Positions 52,473-62,179 of a DNA stretch of 64,000 nt are shown piece after piece; within the stretch, counting starts at the first letter, position 1, and every line of letters starts with the position of its first letter. This DNA is from Algivirga pacifica (GTDB taxonomy: Bacteria; Bacteroidota; Bacteroidia; Cytophagales; Flammeovirgaceae). The DNA lies in assembly GCF_039543525.1 (NCBI RefSeq), contig NZ_BAABJX010000051.1, forward strand, positions 1 through 64,000, read 5' to 3'. The notes under the pieces were generated by a model. That model was not told the origin of the DNA. It made no database searches and saw only the letters and a list, made by a program, of their open reading frames with translations. The translations under genes and the position numbers were made by a program.

Positions 52473-53711
52473 TCACAAAGAAGGATCTTGCAACATTCCT
52501 TCAAAAAGAATAGCCCCCGTATGCTGCTCAGAAATGAAAAACAAGAAAGGGCGGTTAATCGCGGTAGTTGGCTCGGTGGCTGATAATGTCCAAATTTCAA
52601 CGGCAGTAGCGGCGGCGGCTTCAGTGCCTACCTCATCAACTTTCATATAGGTTTTTTGGATGACCTCAGAAATAAAGAGTTGATGGTTACCAAGTACAAG
52701 TTGGTCAAATTCAGCAGCATCTTGAGAAAAAGGCAATGGCATACCCAGTTTACTCAATACCTTATTCAGTTGCTTTTCATATTCAATTTCAAAGAGAGGC
52801 AGGTGCAACGTTTGTGATTGCATAGTTACGTTGTTGTTAAGATATTCCAGATCTTCCTTGGTGAGCATTTCAGCAAGTTCCTGTAAACTTTTTCCATCTG
52901 TGGGCATCAAGATGCTTAAGCGGTATTGCTCGTTGCCATAAGGCAGTTGATAATACATCATACCTTCTTTATGGCTTACGTAGAACGGATAATTGTCTGC
53001 GGTGAGCATTTTGGTAGAGGAAGTACTTCCATCTTCTTTATAAAAAGTCCCCATATAGGTAGCGTCTTTATCAAATTCCGTAGTCCAATCTGCCTTGAAA
53101 TAGATTGCATTGACCAGAAACATTACATGGTCAGTCGTTACGTCCTTAATAAGATCTTTGATTTTATCGTTTGTCTTATTTTCCACCCAACGGTTGATCT
53201 CCCTCTTGGCTTTCTCTCCATCGCTAAAGTCCAGCGCTTTTGCCTCAGCATCAAAGTAATGCTGTACCGTAGTGTGAAAAGAGGGGTTGATCGTATACTG
53301 ATCATTAGACCATATGCTGTTGGCTTGCAGGAAATCAATGGATGGGTCAGCATCTTTTAATAGGTTCGCGAGTGATTGCTGGCTTTCATTGGAGGTTTCA
53401 ATGGAAAGGTTGTTTGTACCGATGGTATTGAGGATTTGTTGCTGCGTTTCATTGATGGCTCCATTAGCTGTCATTCCCAACGCAACAGCAGCACTGTAAG
53501 GAGAGATCAAGACATTTTGATTTTCCTCTTGAATCACTGTCTTGAGCAAGTCTAAGGCAAAAGTGTTGGACCCTTCGAGTACAATCCGTTGATTACTGCT
53601 GAGGTCTGGCAGTGTGTAGGGCTCAGTAGAGGAATCGCAAGCGCAAAGAAATAATAATGAAGTAATAGTTGTGGAAGTAAAAAGAGATTTGATAGAATAG
53701 TTCATGTTCAT
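52473..53711 (-). CDS. Serpin-family protease inhibitor, lipoprotein
   Basis: A 412-residue serpin with lipoprotein signal (lipobox FLCAC, Cys25 region). The fold is complete: NVLISPYSAAVALGMTANGA, VNAIYFKADWTTEFD, and IQKTYMKVDEVGTEAAAATAV split at the hinge, then INRPFLFFISEQHTGAILFEGML. The hinge GTEAAAAT has small residues at P12-P9, as in inhibitory serpins. Counting from the hinge puts Leu at P1 and Ser at P1' (WTL/SA), suggesting chymotrypsin- or elastase-like targets. A surface or periplasmic serpin could guard against host, predator or own proteases. It stands alone and converges on the HI0933-family gene. Confidence 0.93.
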   Translation of the reverse strand: MNMNYSIKSLFTSTTITSLLFLCACDSSTEPYTLPDLSSNQRIVLEGSNTFALDLLKTVIQEENQNVLISPYSAAVALGMTANGAINETQQQILNTIGTNNLSIETSNESQQSLANLLKDADPSIDFLQANSIWSNDQYTINPSFHTTVQHYFDAEAKALDFSDGEKAKREINRWVENKTNDKIKDLIKDVTTDHVMFLVNAIYFKADWTTEFDKDATYMGTFYKEDGSTSSTKMLTADNYPFYVSHKEGMMYYQLPYGNEQYRLSILMPTDGKSLQELAEMLTKEDLEYLNNNVTMQSQTLHLPLFEIEYEKQLNKVLSKLGMPLPFSQDAAEFDQLVLGNHQLFISEVIQKTYMKVDEVGTEAAAATAVEIWTLSATEPTTAINRPFLFFISEQHTGAILFEGMLQDPSL

Positions 53712-53772
53712 AAGCGATTATAGGTGGATTATCTTTTTAAAAGACACATATGAAGAATATAGCGTTGTAATT

Positions 53773-53957
53773 AGAGCTTGTTTGGAATACTGATTTAGAT
53801 AGAGAAAATTTCTATAACCTGTTCAAATCAAGTCAGATTTAAGGCGCACGCAGTGATAATAGTGGTTCTATTTGATGACGTACGTAGTAAAATATGAGTT
53901 GATTTGAGCAGTGATTAGAGGAATTTTCTTTCTGAATCAGTATTCCAAACAAGCTCT
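53773..53957. mobile_element. 185-bp MITE-like inverted repeat
   Basis: Ends AGAGCTTGTTTGGAATACTG (53773-53792) and its reverse complement (53938-53957) are exact over 20 bp or more, and complementarity continues imperfectly toward the centre (GTTCAAATCAAG against TTGATTTGAGCA). There is no coding sequence. This is the form of a miniature inverted-repeat element mobilised by a transposase elsewhere. A target duplication is unclear; TTA flanks both ends in one reading. The rest of the 503-bp gap between the serpin and adaptor genes is AT-rich without features. Confidence 0.7.
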
Positions 53958-54214
53958 TAAAGTAAAGCATTAATAACCATACTGAGTGATTTGTACGGAA
54001 ATGAACAAACTCTAATTTTCATCAATACCCCCAAAGTTCAATTTTTTAAAATTAAAATAATGGTTATTTGATTGTATATCAGTAACTTGGTAGTCTTATG
54101 GATAGCTGATTAGACTTTTTATAGCTAAAAAGGATTATTTATTTTAATTTTTGGATCTAATTCAGAATAAATCAATCGTATCTCAATAAACAAGCTAATT
54201 TTTACACCAATTCT

Positions 54215-55363
54215 ATGGATTTTAATAAGAAAGCGTTGTTTCCGTTATTATTGGGAGCAACCCTAGTGTCAACAACTACCTCTTGCAATAAAGAGGGAAT
54301 GAAAGGAAGAGCAGGTAAGGAGCAAGAGGAAGAAAAAAAGGAAGTCGTAGAGGATAAAGTATTTCAGGTGGAGTTATCCCCTGTGCAATTATCTGTGTTT
54401 GAGCGACAGCTATTGAGCAATGGCAAATTAAAGGCTTACCGTAATGTGGCCTTGCGCTTTAAGGAAACAGAACCCATCACAAAGGTACATGTACGCAATG
54501 GACAGCGCGTAGCCAAAGGACAGTTAATTGCTGAGCTAGATGCGACACAAGCAAACCTGGCCTTGGAAAGAGCCAAAAGCAATCTGGAAAAGGCAGAACT
54601 GAACCTTTTGGATTATCTTATCGCCTTTGATCCGGATATCAAGACCTTAGAGGATACTAACAAAGTATCAGCGGAGGTGTTGCGTACCGCAAAGATTCGT
54701 CAGGGGTATGATGATGCTATCCTGGAGTATAACGATGCCAAGCGTAGAGTTAAAGATTGTAAGTTGTTTGCGCCATTTACAGGTGTCGTAGCGAATATTA
54801 AGCTAGAGGAAGGAAACTACCCTTCGGGCGACTTTTGTAATGTGATTTACAGTGATCGACTAAAGGTGGAATTCCAGATGATGGAGTCTGAACTGAAAGA
54901 TTTGGCTTTAGGACAGAAGGTAGAAGTGACCCCATTTGCCTTGAAACAAGGCTTTTCCGGTAAGATTACGGAAATCAACCCCGTGATTTCTGAAAAGGGT
55001 ATGGTAGGTGTTACGGCCGTTATTGTCAATGAGCAAAATCGCCTGATGGAGGGCATGAATGCCAGTGTTGTGATCGCTAAAGAACTACCAAACAAGATTA
55101 CCATTCCGAAAAACACGATTGTACTTAGAGACAATAAACAAGGTGTTTTTGTCGCAGGAAAAGATAGTATAGATCAAACGATTTCTTTGTGGAAGCCTAT
55201 TCAACTGGGAGAAGAGAATGCCAGTGAATATATCGTGACCGAAGGCTTGGCAGAAGGAGAGGAGTTGATCGTTAAGGGGCTTTTCAACTTGGGAGATAGC
55301 AGCAAGATTACCACAGAAGTGATTACCACAAAACTGGAAGTGAAAACAGAAGAGCAGCAGTAA
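54215..55363 (+). CDS. RND efflux periplasmic adaptor (MFP) lipoprotein
   Basis: A 382-residue membrane fusion protein with a lipoprotein signal (lipobox STTTSC, Cys24). A charged linker precedes the core. The biotinyl-lipoyl-like half motif VRNGQRVAKGQLIAELDATQANLALERAKSNLEKAELN spans about 91-128 and leads into a helical hairpin; CKLFAPFTGVVANIKLEEGNYPSG completes it at about 184-207. Beta-barrel and membrane-proximal domains follow to 372. It links inner-membrane RND pumps with the outer-membrane channel. First gene of a four-gene efflux operon; an inverted repeat element of 250 bp lies between it and the first permease. Confidence 0.92.
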   Translation: MDFNKKALFPLLLGATLVSTTTSCNKEGMKGRAGKEQEEEKKEVVEDKVFQVELSPVQLSVFERQLLSNGKLKAYRNVALRFKETEPITKVHVRNGQRVAKGQLIAELDATQANLALERAKSNLEKAELNLLDYLIAFDPDIKTLEDTNKVSAEVLRTAKIRQGYDDAILEYNDAKRRVKDCKLFAPFTGVVANIKLEEGNYPSGDFCNVIYSDRLKVEFQMMESELKDLALGQKVEVTPFALKQGFSGKITEINPVISEKGMVGVTAVIVNEQNRLMEGMNASVVIAKELPNKITIPKNTIVLRDNKQGVFVAGKDSIDQTISLWKPIQLGEENASEYIVTEGLAEGEELIVKGLFNLGDSSKITTEVITTKLEVKTEEQQ

Positions 55364-55405
55364 GCAGTTGCTTTGTTCTCAAGTCACTTAATCAATCTGT
55401 AAGCT

Positions 55406-55658
55406 AATTAAGTTTGAATGAATAGCTGTCACACTGCTAAATCGCTTTGTTGAATCGTTGAATTTCAATACTTCGTATTGAGTTGAATTGAGCTTCGCTC
55501 CATTACATGGCGTCTTGATTCGAGTTGATATGTTGTATGAGTACATATATATCAACCAACAATTCAACTCGAATCAACGAATCAACAAGTAGCGTAAGCT
55601 ACCTCAACGATTCAACAAAGCGGTTAGGTAGTACGATAGTTACTTATTCAAACCATAA
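55406..55658. repeat. Complete terminal-repeat element with swapped words and 14-mer insert (E6)
   Basis: Ends AATTAAGTTTGAATGAATAG (55406-55425) and, inverted, ACTTATTCAAACCATAA (55642-55658). The left arm carries TCAATAC-TTC-GTATTGA and GAGC-TTC-GCTC, the latter followed by CATTACATGGCGTC (55501-55514) in place of one base of the linker. The right arm carries GTAGC-TTAC-GCTAC instead. Linkers TGTTGAATCGTTGA and GATTCGAGTTGA are kept. It interrupts the efflux operon between adaptor and permease. Confidence 0.85.
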
Positions 55659-55680
55659 AAGAACTATTTATCCCCATATT

Positions 55681-58600
55681 ATGGTAAAGTTTTTAATCAA
55701 CCGGCCAGTGGCCGTGACCACCGTGCTCATCGGGTTCCTGATGCTCGGAGTGGTGGTCTTTAATTCTATACCGGTATCTCTAATGCCGGATATTGCGGTA
55801 CCGGAGATTCTGGTGCAATACCAGGACCCTGATAAAAGTGCCGCACAACTAGAGGAGCAGATGGCAGAGCAGTTGCGTGTAGGATTGTCACGACTGGCTG
55901 CTATTGAAGAAATGTACTCAGAAACCAAGGATGGCTCTGGCGTACTACGTTTGCGTTTCAAGCACGATACGGATGTAGATATCGCCTTTCTGGAGGTGAA
56001 TGAAGCGATTGATCGCGCCATTCGTGAGATGCCTAATGAGGTGGAGCGTCCTATTGTGATGAAGACCAAGGCATCGGACATTCCCGTATTCTATTTGAAT
56101 ATAACCCCGGATAGTGCCATTTATCAGACAGAAGAAGGCTTCTTGCAACTTAGTGAATTGGTGGATAATGTATACCGCCGTCAGCTGGAGATGTTGGAGT
56201 CGGTAGCGATGGTAGATGTCAGTGGTATGGACGAACCAGAGATTGTCTTTACTCCTGATGAGAAGATCATGGCTTCTTTGAGATTGACCTTAGCAGATCT
56301 AAAACAGAAAATTGAGGCTCAGGAGATCTCAGCCACATCCTTTTCAGTGAAGGAAGGGCGTTACGAAAAAGTCTTGAAACTGAGCAAGTCCATTGAAGGA
56401 TTGCAAAGCTTGAAAGATACGTATATCTCTGTAGATGGTCGTTCCTTGCAACTAAAAGAACTGGGCCAATGGGAATTTCGTAACCAGGAGCCGGAAGGGA
56501 TCACCACCTATAATGGCAAGCGATGCATTAGCTTGGCACTGATCAAGCAGAGTAGTGCCCGTATGGATAATATGAAGAAAGAGGTAGAGGGGAGAGTAAA
56601 CCATTGGGAAAATACCCATAAGGGAATCGCTTTCGATTATAGCATCAATCAGGCGACTTTCCTGGAAGTGACGATGAGTAGTTTGATGAACAGCTTATTG
56701 GTAGGGGGATTCCTGGCATTCTTTGTTATGTTCTTCTTCCTGAAGAGTTTCCGTGCACCTATGCTGATGGGGATCACGTTGCCTTTCTCTATCGTATTGA
56801 GTTTGATCGTTATTTTCTGGGCTGATATTTCTATTAATATTATATCTCTTTCCGGAATGATTCTGGGAGCTGGTATGATGGTGGATAACTCCATTATTGT
56901 AATTGACAATATCACGCAATATAAAGAAAAAGGGTATAGTCTGGGAGAAGCTTGTGTGAGGGGAACCAATGAAGTGATTCGTCCATTGATTAGTTCCGTG
57001 TTAACGACTACAGCTGTATTCTTGCCTTTGATTTTCCTAAGTGGTATGGCAGGAGCATTGTTCTATGATCAGGCCTTGACGGTAACTATCGGTCTTTCTG
57101 TATCCTTGGCCGTAGCGGTGATTGTATTGCCGGTTTACTATCGCTTGACGCATAAGAGCAGAGGTAAAGAGTTATTGACACCAACAAAAAAGCCAGCGAA
57201 AGCCAAGAAGGTATTCTTGCCGTTTGTATGGGTATACCGATGGGTTGCTTTTGGACTATCGTGGATGAAATATGGCGTGCGCTTTGCCATCCGTTGGCTA
57301 AGTGCCAACCTGAAAAAAATGATCTGGCTGCCAGATTATGAAGGACTGTACGAGAAGGTATACTATTGGGTATTTCGTCATAAGGCAGCAGCCTTCTTGG
57401 TATTTATCTCATTGATCGGAGTAGATTATCTCCTGATTAATGTGTTGGAGAAAAGACAAATGCCAGAAACCTCTGAGGTAGCGATGGTGTGCAAGATTGA
57501 CTGGAACGAACCCATCAGTTTGGATGAGAACAGACGAAGAGTCGATGAGGTAACGACCTTCCTGATGGATAAGACAGCACAGCAACAGACCTGGGTAGGT
57601 GCACAAGAGTACTTGCTGGCACACACCCGTGAGCAAGCGTATACGGAAGCAGAAGTATACCTTAGAGCGCATACCCATGATTCATTGTCTGTTGTACAGG
57701 AACAGCTGGGCGCTTGGTTGTCCAAGCAATATCCTGCCGTACGATTTACGATGGAGCCACCTCCAAGTTTGTTTACAGAGTTGTTTCCTCAGAACGTAGC
57801 ACCACTGCGTATGAAGGTAAGAGCGAGCAAGGGTGCTTTGGATGATCAGATCACAGAAGTAATGGCTGTCGTAGATTCTGTAAGAATGTGGGAAGAAGGA
57901 CAATCAAACCGACCACTGGATTTACAAAAAGAGTTGGTGATTATTCCGGATACCCGTAAGGCCTTTATGTATCAGGTAGAAGTGGCTGCCTTAAGCAATA
58001 AGCTGCAGTCCCTGATCAATAAGTATGAGTTGATGGAGATGAGAACATCCGTGAATACCTTGCAGGTCGTGACCCATCAGCGCAATAAGACTTTCTATGA
58101 TATTATCAATGAAGCGAATGTCTTAAACACAGCCGGAGAGGAAGTGCCATTGCGTCAGTTAGTGCAAATCATGACACAAGGAAGCTTTAAGAAATTATAT
58201 GCTGATGATGCGGGTCGATTCCTTGCATTGGGATTGGATGTGGAGATGAAAGACTATCCGGCAATGAGTCAAAAGGTAGAGCAGCTGATTCGTCAGTTCA
58301 ATAACCTGGAAGTGAACTTTGATGGAAGTATCTTCTCTAACCAGGAAATGATTGAAGAGCTAACTATCGTCCTAATCGTGAGTTTACTCTTCCTGTACTT
58401 TATCTTGGCAGCACAGTTTGAGTCTGTATGGCAACCATTGATCGTATTGGCAGAAGTACCTCTGTCGTTTGCAGGAGGATTGTTCTTGCTGTGGGCTTGG
58501 GGAGGTTCTATTAACCTGGTAGCGATGATCGGATTGGTCGTGGTCATGGGTATTATTATCAATGATTCCATTTTGAAGATTGATACCATTAACCGTTTAA

Positions 58601-58911
58601 GAAAAGAGGATTACCTGAAGATCGAGGATGCTATTCATCAGGCAGGATTGAGAAGAATTAAGCCTATCTTGATGACGAGTATGACGACCATTCTTTCCCT
58701 ATTACCGTTCTTGTTTGGAAATGATTTTGGATCGGAGATTCAGCGTCCAATGGCCTTGGTAATTATTGGAGGAATGACCTTTGGTACGTTAGTCAGCTTG
58801 TATTTTGTACCGTTGATCTACTGGTGGGCTAGCCCACGTTATGGTGCAGATTTGGAAGAACCTAAGGAGATCGAAGAGGTCTTGAGCCAAGGGGAGGAGG
58901 TGTTGTCATGA
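55681..58911 (+). CDS. RND efflux permease, first subunit
   Basis: A 1076-residue RND pump from ATG 55681 (MVKFLINRPVAVTTVLIGFL); the frame is open from 55525 but that part is repeat-derived. Twelve helices in two sets are separated by two large periplasmic loops. The proton-relay helix contains LGAGMMVDNSIIVIDNI, with Asp-Asn where AcrB has Asp-Asp. FLPLIFLSGMAGALFYDQA and the C-terminal repeat MTSMTTILSLLPFLFGNDFGSEIQRPMA are family features. The substrate (drug, bile salt or metal) cannot be read from sequence. The next gene, a second full-length permease, begins 4 bp before this stop, implying a heteromeric pump. Confidence 0.92.
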   Translation: MVKFLINRPVAVTTVLIGFLMLGVVVFNSIPVSLMPDIAVPEILVQYQDPDKSAAQLEEQMAEQLRVGLSRLAAIEEMYSETKDGSGVLRLRFKHDTDVDIAFLEVNEAIDRAIREMPNEVERPIVMKTKASDIPVFYLNITPDSAIYQTEEGFLQLSELVDNVYRRQLEMLESVAMVDVSGMDEPEIVFTPDEKIMASLRLTLADLKQKIEAQEISATSFSVKEGRYEKVLKLSKSIEGLQSLKDTYISVDGRSLQLKELGQWEFRNQEPEGITTYNGKRCISLALIKQSSARMDNMKKEVEGRVNHWENTHKGIAFDYSINQATFLEVTMSSLMNSLLVGGFLAFFVMFFFLKSFRAPMLMGITLPFSIVLSLIVIFWADISINIISLSGMILGAGMMVDNSIIVIDNITQYKEKGYSLGEACVRGTNEVIRPLISSVLTTTAVFLPLIFLSGMAGALFYDQALTVTIGLSVSLAVAVIVLPVYYRLTHKSRGKELLTPTKKPAKAKKVFLPFVWVYRWVAFGLSWMKYGVRFAIRWLSANLKKMIWLPDYEGLYEKVYYWVFRHKAAAFLVFISLIGVDYLLINVLEKRQMPETSEVAMVCKIDWNEPISLDENRRRVDEVTTFLMDKTAQQQTWVGAQEYLLAHTREQAYTEAEVYLRAHTHDSLSVVQEQLGAWLSKQYPAVRFTMEPPPSLFTELFPQNVAPLRMKVRASKGALDDQITEVMAVVDSVRMWEEGQSNRPLDLQKELVIIPDTRKAFMYQVEVAALSNKLQSLINKYELMEMRTSVNTLQVVTHQRNKTFYDIINEANVLNTAGEEVPLRQLVQIMTQGSFKKLYADDAGRFLALGLDVEMKDYPAMSQKVEQLIRQFNNLEVNFDGSIFSNQEMIEELTIVLIVSLLFLYFILAAQFESVWQPLIVLAEVPLSFAGGLFLLWAWGGSINLVAMIGLVVVMGIIINDSILKIDTINRLRKEDYLKIEDAIHQAGLRRIKPILMTSMTTILSLLPFLFGNDFGSEIQRPMALVIIGGMTFGTLVSLYFVPLIYWWASPRYGADLEEPKEIEEVLSQGEEVLS

Positions 58912-61900
58912 AGCAGAAACCAAATTTCGGAATTTCCACCTTCCGTGTCCTGATCATCTTTACGATGCTATCTTTTGCAGGATCAGCGGCGATTCCTTTG
59001 CTGAATATCAGTATGGACCCGGCATTCTCCTTTCCAGGGGTATACATTACGATTGGATGGGATGACAAGGATGTCATCTCGGTAGAACAGGAGGTGACCT
59101 CCCGTTTGGAAGGAGCCATTAAAACCCTTCCGGGAATTGAACGCATCAACTCCTGGTCCCAAAAAGGCAGGGGCTCTATGTTTGTGCGACTGCAAAAGGA
59201 ATCCAATGTCAATATCTTCCGCTATTCTGTGGGGATGGCCTTAAAGGACTTGCAGAAGCATTTGCCTGAAGGGGTGGATGCCCCTTACGTTTGGGCAGGG
59301 GTAAACAATGGAACCAATAACGTCACCCTAATGGTCTACCAGCTTTCGGGTGAAGAGAATAAGGACAAGCTCGCTGAACGTCTGGAGAAAGGCTTGAAGC
59401 CTGTTTTGGAAGGGGTGAAAGATGTTGCCGATGTACAGGTCCGCTATGGAAAGAGTTCCAAGTGGGTATTGTCTTACGACTCGGAGTACCTGAACTCTGT
59501 AGGAGTGAAAACGGCCGATATACAGCGAGCAGTACAACAGTATATTTCATCCATGGTACTGGGTAGGGTACGTTTTGATGAGAACAAGTCAGACCGTATG
59601 GCGGTGCGTCTTTCCTTCAAGGAACAGCGTAATGTGGATTGGAACCAGATATGGATTGCCCATGAAAGTGGCCGAATGATTCCGCTGACAGAGTTGGTCA
59701 AGGTGAATAGTGAGGAAGTAGAGAATGATGAGGTATACCATATCAATGGAAAAGAGGTGGTCAGTTTAGTGGTCTCCATTTCCCAGGATGTCAATACCTT
59801 GACGGTAGCCAGTGGAGTGAAAGAAGCGACAGCCCGTTGGGAAGAGACGTTGCCATCTCATGTTAAGTTGAGTGAGCAGTACGATGCGTCCATCAGTATC
59901 GAAGAGAAAATTTTTGATACCCTAAGCCGTATCTCAGGATCGGCGATGCTCTTGATGTTATTGATCTTACTAATCAATAGACATTGGAAATATACCCTGA
60001 TTGTGGGGGGAAGCTTGTTGGTGAATGTACTGACGTCCATTATCTTCTTCTATTTACTGGATGTACAGCTGAACAATTTCTCCTTTATGGCCGTGGTGAT
60101 CTCTTTGGGGATTGTCATTGATAACGTGATTGTCATGGCTGACCATTACCGTATTCACCGGGATACCTATGCGTTTAGGGCCGTATTGGCGGCAACCTTG
60201 ACGACCGTAGGACCATTGTTGGTGTTCTTGGTGACAGTAGCCTTTATCTTCCCTGATGCACTAGTGGTTTTTAAGGACTTTATTATGCTATTGGTGATCT
60301 TGCTGTTGGTGTCCTTAGGCGTTTCCCTATGGTTGGTACCGGCCTTGATCGAGGAGAGTGATCTCTTCGAGAAGATCAGTGGACGAAAGCGATTTACCCG
60401 TAATAAAAGACGAATGGTGCAAGCTAGCCAATGGTATCGCTATTGGATTATGCGCTTGTATAAACGTCGTTGGTTAGCCGTATTGATGCTGATCTGGTTT
60501 ATCGGTTTTCCAACCTATCTGATTCCGGAAGAACCAATGGAAGGAGAGGAGTTAACAGCAAAGGCGTTTAACGAAACACTGGGGTCCGAATGGTATCAGG
60601 AATCTGCTCGTCCGGTAATTGACCAGGCCTTGGGAGGAATTTCCTATCAGGTGAAAATGCAAGGGGCTCCTGACCGAGACGCAGAGGATCGATTGAATGC
60701 CGGTGATGAGGTGGAGTTGAATATTATCGGAAGGATGAGTGCCGCTAACTTAGAGTTAGCGAAGAGACAGCTTCAGATTCTGGAGGATTCTTTGGTGGGG
60801 AAACCCAACTTCAAGTATGTAGAAGGAGAAGCCAGGGATAATCGCATCAAGGTGAAAATCATCTTTGATAAAGAGGTGAAAGAAACCTTGTATCCTTTTG
60901 AGGTAAAGCAGTATGTAGAAAACCTGACCAGCCATATGCATGAGTCCAAATGGTATGTCCTTTTCGGGAATAACTATTGGAGAAGAATGCGTAGGGATAA
61001 TAAGATCACTGAAGAGGAAGAGAAGAAAGAAACGGTGGTGAAAACCATGGTGCTGGAAGGCTACGATTACTTTAAGCTTCGAGAGTATGCCACTACGCTT
61101 CAAACTCGAATGAAGGAGATTCCGGAGATTTTGGACGTATGGCAGGGTGGTGAGCAAGATAAACTGGACGAACAGAACAACCTCCGTCTAAACATGGACG
61201 AAGCCTATATTATGTCCAAGCAACTAAGTATAGGGGAAGTAGAGGATTGGCTGCAGCAAGTAAGTCCGGATCGGGATCGTGAGCTAGGAGAGGCTTGGGT
61301 AGATGAGAATGTACAAAAGATCGTCATGAAAGCGGAAGGAGAGAAGTCCATGTCCCTTTGGAAGATGTCCAATACCATGGCGCAAGCCAATAATAGCAAC
61401 TTTAAGTTGAAGGGGGCTATGGAGATCGTTCCGGATAAGGAAGATGTCAACCGCATCAATAAAAGGGCACAGCAGTTCGAACTGAAAGTCTCTTTTGAGA
61501 CCTCTTTGCCTGAAGAAGCTGCGAATAATCTGAAATTGCAACTGGAAGCCATCACCAACCAGCAAATGGCGTTGGGCTACCAAAGTGGAGGAGGAGAAAA
61601 AGATCCTTTCCAAGGCTTTCAGGAAGCCCTTTCCGGAGGTGCCCTATTGCTCTTGATCCTTGGTATTTTCTATGTGATCCTAGGGTCTTGTACGATTCTA
61701 ATGGAGTCGGTGATGCAGCCCTTAGCCATCATGATCACCTTGCCGGTATCCTATATCGGTGCTGTGATTGCCGGAGGGATCTTCGATGTCCGTCTGGAAG
61801 AGGGAATGATGCTTGCTTTTGTCGTATTGGGAGGGTTGGTCGTGAATGCGGCCATCTACATCATTAATGATTACAACCTCTTGAGGATGAAGTACCCAAA

Positions 61901-62153
61901 ACGAAAAGCCGTGGATTGCTATATCAAAGCGTTCCAGCATAAACTATTGCCGGTACTTCTAACCATCCTGTCAACCATCCTGAGTTTTGTACCTTTCCTG
62001 TTTACTGGAGAGCGTGACGAGATGTTTGATATGGCCATTGGAACCATTGGTGGATTGGCATTCTCCCTGATCACGATTATGTTCCAGCTGCCGCTGATTT
62101 TCTTCCGAAGAAAACATATCAGTGAGGCTAGGAAGCTGGAAGCAGTGGCTTAA
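58908..62153 (+). CDS. RND efflux permease, second subunit
   Basis: A 1081-residue RND pump overlapping the first by ATGA (58908-58911). It begins MKQKPNFGISTFRVLIIFTM; the relay helix reads AVVISLGIVIDNVIVMADHY, again Asp-Asn. The last helices contain LTILSTILSFVPFLFTGERDEMFDMAIGTIGGL. It is clearly divergent from the first permease. Two permeases in tandem recall MdtB/MdtC, which form a 2:1 heterotrimer. A segment near 690-705 (YWRRMRRDNKITEEEEKKE) is highly charged and lies in the second periplasmic loop. Confidence 0.92.
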   Translation: MKQKPNFGISTFRVLIIFTMLSFAGSAAIPLLNISMDPAFSFPGVYITIGWDDKDVISVEQEVTSRLEGAIKTLPGIERINSWSQKGRGSMFVRLQKESNVNIFRYSVGMALKDLQKHLPEGVDAPYVWAGVNNGTNNVTLMVYQLSGEENKDKLAERLEKGLKPVLEGVKDVADVQVRYGKSSKWVLSYDSEYLNSVGVKTADIQRAVQQYISSMVLGRVRFDENKSDRMAVRLSFKEQRNVDWNQIWIAHESGRMIPLTELVKVNSEEVENDEVYHINGKEVVSLVVSISQDVNTLTVASGVKEATARWEETLPSHVKLSEQYDASISIEEKIFDTLSRISGSAMLLMLLILLINRHWKYTLIVGGSLLVNVLTSIIFFYLLDVQLNNFSFMAVVISLGIVIDNVIVMADHYRIHRDTYAFRAVLAATLTTVGPLLVFLVTVAFIFPDALVVFKDFIMLLVILLLVSLGVSLWLVPALIEESDLFEKISGRKRFTRNKRRMVQASQWYRYWIMRLYKRRWLAVLMLIWFIGFPTYLIPEEPMEGEELTAKAFNETLGSEWYQESARPVIDQALGGISYQVKMQGAPDRDAEDRLNAGDEVELNIIGRMSAANLELAKRQLQILEDSLVGKPNFKYVEGEARDNRIKVKIIFDKEVKETLYPFEVKQYVENLTSHMHESKWYVLFGNNYWRRMRRDNKITEEEEKKETVVKTMVLEGYDYFKLREYATTLQTRMKEIPEILDVWQGGEQDKLDEQNNLRLNMDEAYIMSKQLSIGEVEDWLQQVSPDRDRELGEAWVDENVQKIVMKAEGEKSMSLWKMSNTMAQANNSNFKLKGAMEIVPDKEDVNRINKRAQQFELKVSFETSLPEEAANNLKLQLEAITNQQMALGYQSGGGEKDPFQGFQEALSGGALLLLILGIFYVILGSCTILMESVMQPLAIMITLPVSYIGAVIAGGIFDVRLEEGMMLAFVVLGGLVVNAAIYIINDYNLLRMKYPKRKAVDCYIKAFQHKLLPVLLTILSTILSFVPFLFTGERDEMFDMAIGTIGGLAFSLITIMFQLPLIFFRRKHISEARKLEAVA

Positions 62154-62179
62154 AATATGTTTATCGTTTACACATTCCA

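Noticed and set aside
53120..53133. CATTACATGGTC in the serpin gene as a copy of the 14-mer
   Set aside because: It matches only the first 10-11 bases and is explained by the conserved serpin coding sequence on the minus strand.
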